A stretch of DNA of 64,000 bases from Kocuria sp. (GTDB lineage Bacteria; Actinomycetota; Actinomycetes; Actinomycetales; Micrococcaceae): assembly GCF_030538595.1 (NCBI RefSeq), contig NZ_JAUNTS010000001.1:110200-174199 (forward strand), written 5' to 3'. Position 1 is the first letter of the stretch, and each line of letters opens with the position of its first letter. The notes under the pieces were generated by a model. It was not told the origin of the DNA, did no database searches, and saw only the letters and a program-made list of their open reading frames with translations. Positions 61,888 through 64,000 of the stretch are shown here, one piece after another. A program made the position numbers and the translations under genes.

Positions 61888-62011
61888 ACTCCACACCGTA
61901 GACACCGCAACCAAGTCCAACCAGGGAAGGATGCTCCCTCCCTGGCCGGTCATGACACAGCACCGGAGGGGCCGCGGATCAGCCAGCAGACCGGAGCCAG
62001 CCGGCCCGGCC

Positions 62012-64000
62012 TCACCTTCCAACAGCATCCAGTGCTGCGTTGATGATGGAATCGCTGTCAATTCCGTGGAACCGGTAGGCCTCCTGAACGGAGGAAGCCC
62101 GCCCGAACTGGGTCACTCCCAGATTTGTCATGCGATCACCGCGAACTCCCGCCAAGAAAGCCAGCGTGTGCGGGTGGGCGTCCTGGACGGTCACCAACGG
62201 CACGGGGGCATCAGCGGGAAACAAGTGCTCCAACACACCGCCGCCAGCCCGACTCGGTCCACCCCTCAAACGCAGTGCCTCATACACCTTATCCGGGCTG
62301 CTCAGACACACCACCCCGGCCTGAACTCCGTAGCGCTCCAGGGCATCGGCGGCAGCGCAGACCTCGGTCATGATCGCACCAACCCCCACCAACGTGACGG
62401 CGTCGTTGTGGGCGGGGTGCTCGGAAATTCGGTAACCGCCTGCCAAGACTGCACGACGACGCCGCTCACGCAACACCGGATCTTCCGGAAGCCGTGCCAG
62501 TGATTGATCCACCGGGCGCGTGGTGAGTCGGAAGTAGGCAGAAGTGCCTTCAGGCGAATGCAGGGTTCGCATGGCCTCCAACATTGACCACTCCATATCT
62601 TGCGCAAACGCCGGCTCCCAGCTGGTCAGCCCGGGCACTTCCATGGTCACCGACGGTGTGTTGAAGGACTGGTGCGCCCCGCCCTCTGGGGCCAAAGTGA
62701 CCCCGGACGGGGTCCCCACCACGATGGAACGTCCCCCGGCGTAAATCCCGAAAGTCCACGGCTCCAAGGCTCGGTTGATGAAGGGGTCATAGATGGTGGC
62801 CACGGGAATCAACGGTTGACCCCAGCGGGAATAGGTGGCGCCCAGCTCACCGGCCAATCCCACCAGGTTGACTTCGGCAATGCCCAACTCAATGTGCTGT
62901 CCGCGCTGAGCATCCTCTTGCCAACGCAGAACCCGCTCACGGTCATCGGCAAACCAGTCTGCTCGTTCGGTCAGTGACCACACCCCGGTCTTGTTGATCC
63001 AACCACCCAGATTGGTGGAGGTGGCCACGTCCGGGCTCAGTGTCACCACACGCTCCGCAACCTCCGGCGCCGCCCGTTTGAGGTCAGACAGGAAACGGCC
63101 CAAGGTGGCTTGAGTGGAGGTCACGTTTTTGTGATGCCATCCGAGTTCGGCCGGAACGGGTGCCGTCTCAGCAACGCGGTATGGGGTTCGCCTGAGCCGC
63201 TGGGTGGTCTGCTCACACACCTGACCGGCGGCACTGTCCGGGTGGAACCGTTGCCACGGCTCCTGAAGGTCCATCCCGGACAGTTCGGCCAGCTCTTGCA
63301 TCTGCTCGGCGGTCAACTGCGCCGAATGGTTGTTCGGGTGTCCTTCCGTGGCCAGACCCTTGCCTTTGATCGTGTAGGCAAAAATCACGGTGGGTCGGGT
63401 GTCCTCAATCTGCTCAAAAGTCTCGATCAGGCGTTCGACGTCGTGTCCGGCCAGATCGCGGACCACCTCCGCCAGCTCACGTGCCGAGAGCGTGCTCAGA
63501 AGCTCGGCCAACGCACCGGCTTGGCCACCCTCAACCCCTGCCAGCAAACGCTCCCGCACCTCATCCGGGTGGGAGCGCAAAATGCGCTGGTATTCCTCGT
63601 TGGGCATCTGAGTCATCCGCTCGCGCAGCGCCTCTCCGCCGGGCTGGCTGAACAATCTCTCCAGGCGCCGCCCCCAGGTGCAGGTCAACACCTGCCAGTC
63701 CGCTGCGGCAAACATGCCCTGCAACCGTTGAATCTGTATGTCCGGGATCACCCGGTCCAAGGACTGCCGATTGAGGTCAACAATCCAGACCACTTCACCG
63801 AGCTGCCGGACCTCCGGGTCAATGATCGCTTCCCACACTGCGCCTTCGTCCATTTCGGCATCCCCCAACAGGGATATGAACCGACCAGCCTCCGGGCTCT
63901 GCGGGAAACGATCCTTCAGGTAGCGGTGGGACAGAGCCGCCCACAGGGGTGCAGTGGCCCCGATCCCCACAGATCCGGTGGAGAAATCAACGGTGTCCGG
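62012..64000 (-). CDS. AceE-like thiamine-diphosphate enzyme, 5' end outside window
   Basis: At least 662 residues. ThDP motif GDAEMDEGAVWEAIIDPEVRQL ... DLNRQSLDR at the N-terminal end, the transketolase-type pyrimidine domain (HIELGIAEVNLVGLAGELG, IYDPFINRALEPWTFGIYAGG), and a C-terminal transketolase-like domain. Matches the homodimeric pyruvate dehydrogenase E1 fold, but is shorter than classic AceE, so it may be a paralogue. Incomplete at the right edge. Confidence 0.88.
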   Translation of the reverse strand, partial: PDTVDFSTGSVGIGATAPLWAALSHRYLKDRFPQSPEAGRFISLLGDAEMDEGAVWEAIIDPEVRQLGEVVWIVDLNRQSLDRVIPDIQIQRLQGMFAAADWQVLTCTWGRRLERLFSQPGGEALRERMTQMPNEEYQRILRSHPDEVRERLLAGVEGGQAGALAELLSTLSARELAEVVRDLAGHDVERLIETFEQIEDTRPTVIFAYTIKGKGLATEGHPNNHSAQLTAEQMQELAELSGMDLQEPWQRFHPDSAAGQVCEQTTQRLRRTPYRVAETAPVPAELGWHHKNVTSTQATLGRFLSDLKRAAPEVAERVVTLSPDVATSTNLGGWINKTGVWSLTERADWFADDRERVLRWQEDAQRGQHIELGIAEVNLVGLAGELGATYSRWGQPLIPVATIYDPFINRALEPWTFGIYAGGRSIVVGTPSGVTLAPEGGAHQSFNTPSVTMEVPGLTSWEPAFAQDMEWSMLEAMRTLHSPEGTSAYFRLTTRPVDQSLARLPEDPVLRERRRRAVLAGGYRISEHPAHNDAVTLVGVGAIMTEVCAAADALERYGVQAGVVCLSSPDKVYEALRLRGGPSRAGGGVLEHLFPADAPVPLVTVQDAHPHTLAFLAGVRGDRMTNLGVTQFGRASSVQEAYRFHGIDSDSIINAALDAVGR

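Overview
This is a window of about 60% G+C from an actinobacterium, most likely order Micrococcales (Rothia/Kocuria/Arthrobacter-like). That placement rests on actinobacterial gene types (DUF6318 lipoprotein, MmyB-type regulator, CHAD protein, homodimeric AceE-type E1) and many GTG starts; it is not a species call. The first ~75 bases are pure G/C homopolymer and look like a contig-end artefact.

Layout. (1) 0.1-11.7 kb is accessory chromosome: ferritin, CHAD protein, small regulators (GntR, HxlR), NAD(P)-binding protein, secreted protein, hpt, several GNAT acetyltransferases, a monooxygenase and a methyltransferase. Many gene remnants with deletion scars lie among them (GntR, QorB/TetR, GNAT twice, MazF, DUF4143). 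(2) 11.7-14.9 kb holds two toxin-antitoxin pairs (RelBE-like, HigBA-like) and a GmrSD-like DUF262/DUF1524 nuclease. (3) 14.9-32.2 kb is a mobile and defence region inserted at the 3' end of ychF. Its left part carries an excisionase-like protein, a ~1000-residue family-B DNA polymerase resembling the primer-independent polymerases of pipolins, a resolvase, MobC and relaxase, an overlapping membrane protein, a lipoprotein, an XRE regulator, ArdA anti-restriction and a large serine integrase. Its right part carries AbiV and a four-gene, fully overlapping operon: Bpu10I-type restriction enzyme, DNA methyltransferase, TIGR02391 protein and a second RX4H (HEPN-like) protein. This operon is translationally coupled to ychF itself. 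(4) 32.2-64 kb is mostly chromosome: ychF, an ABC exporter with two-component system, rmuC, ispH, xseA/xseB, TetR/MFS efflux pair, alaA-type aminotransferase, betaine-binding lipoprotein, Nudix, CorA, DedA, MscS, tRNA-Ala(CGC), an ABC-F protein with leader peptide, a secreted protein pair, an NhaP antiporter and the 3' part of an AceE-like gene.

The main discovery candidate is the ychF 3' end. Three ~45-bp direct repeats (14923-14966, 15405-15448, 32178-32225) each contain a ychF-like tail (VEFR or VEFRFNV), a Shine-Dalgarno and, in two of three, the GTG start of the next gene at the same position. A related half-site lies just upstream of the serine integrase. This looks like a recombination site that places new defence genes directly behind a housekeeping GTPase gene so they are expressed by read-through and translational coupling. 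The pipolin-like replication/mobilisation module would be the carrier.
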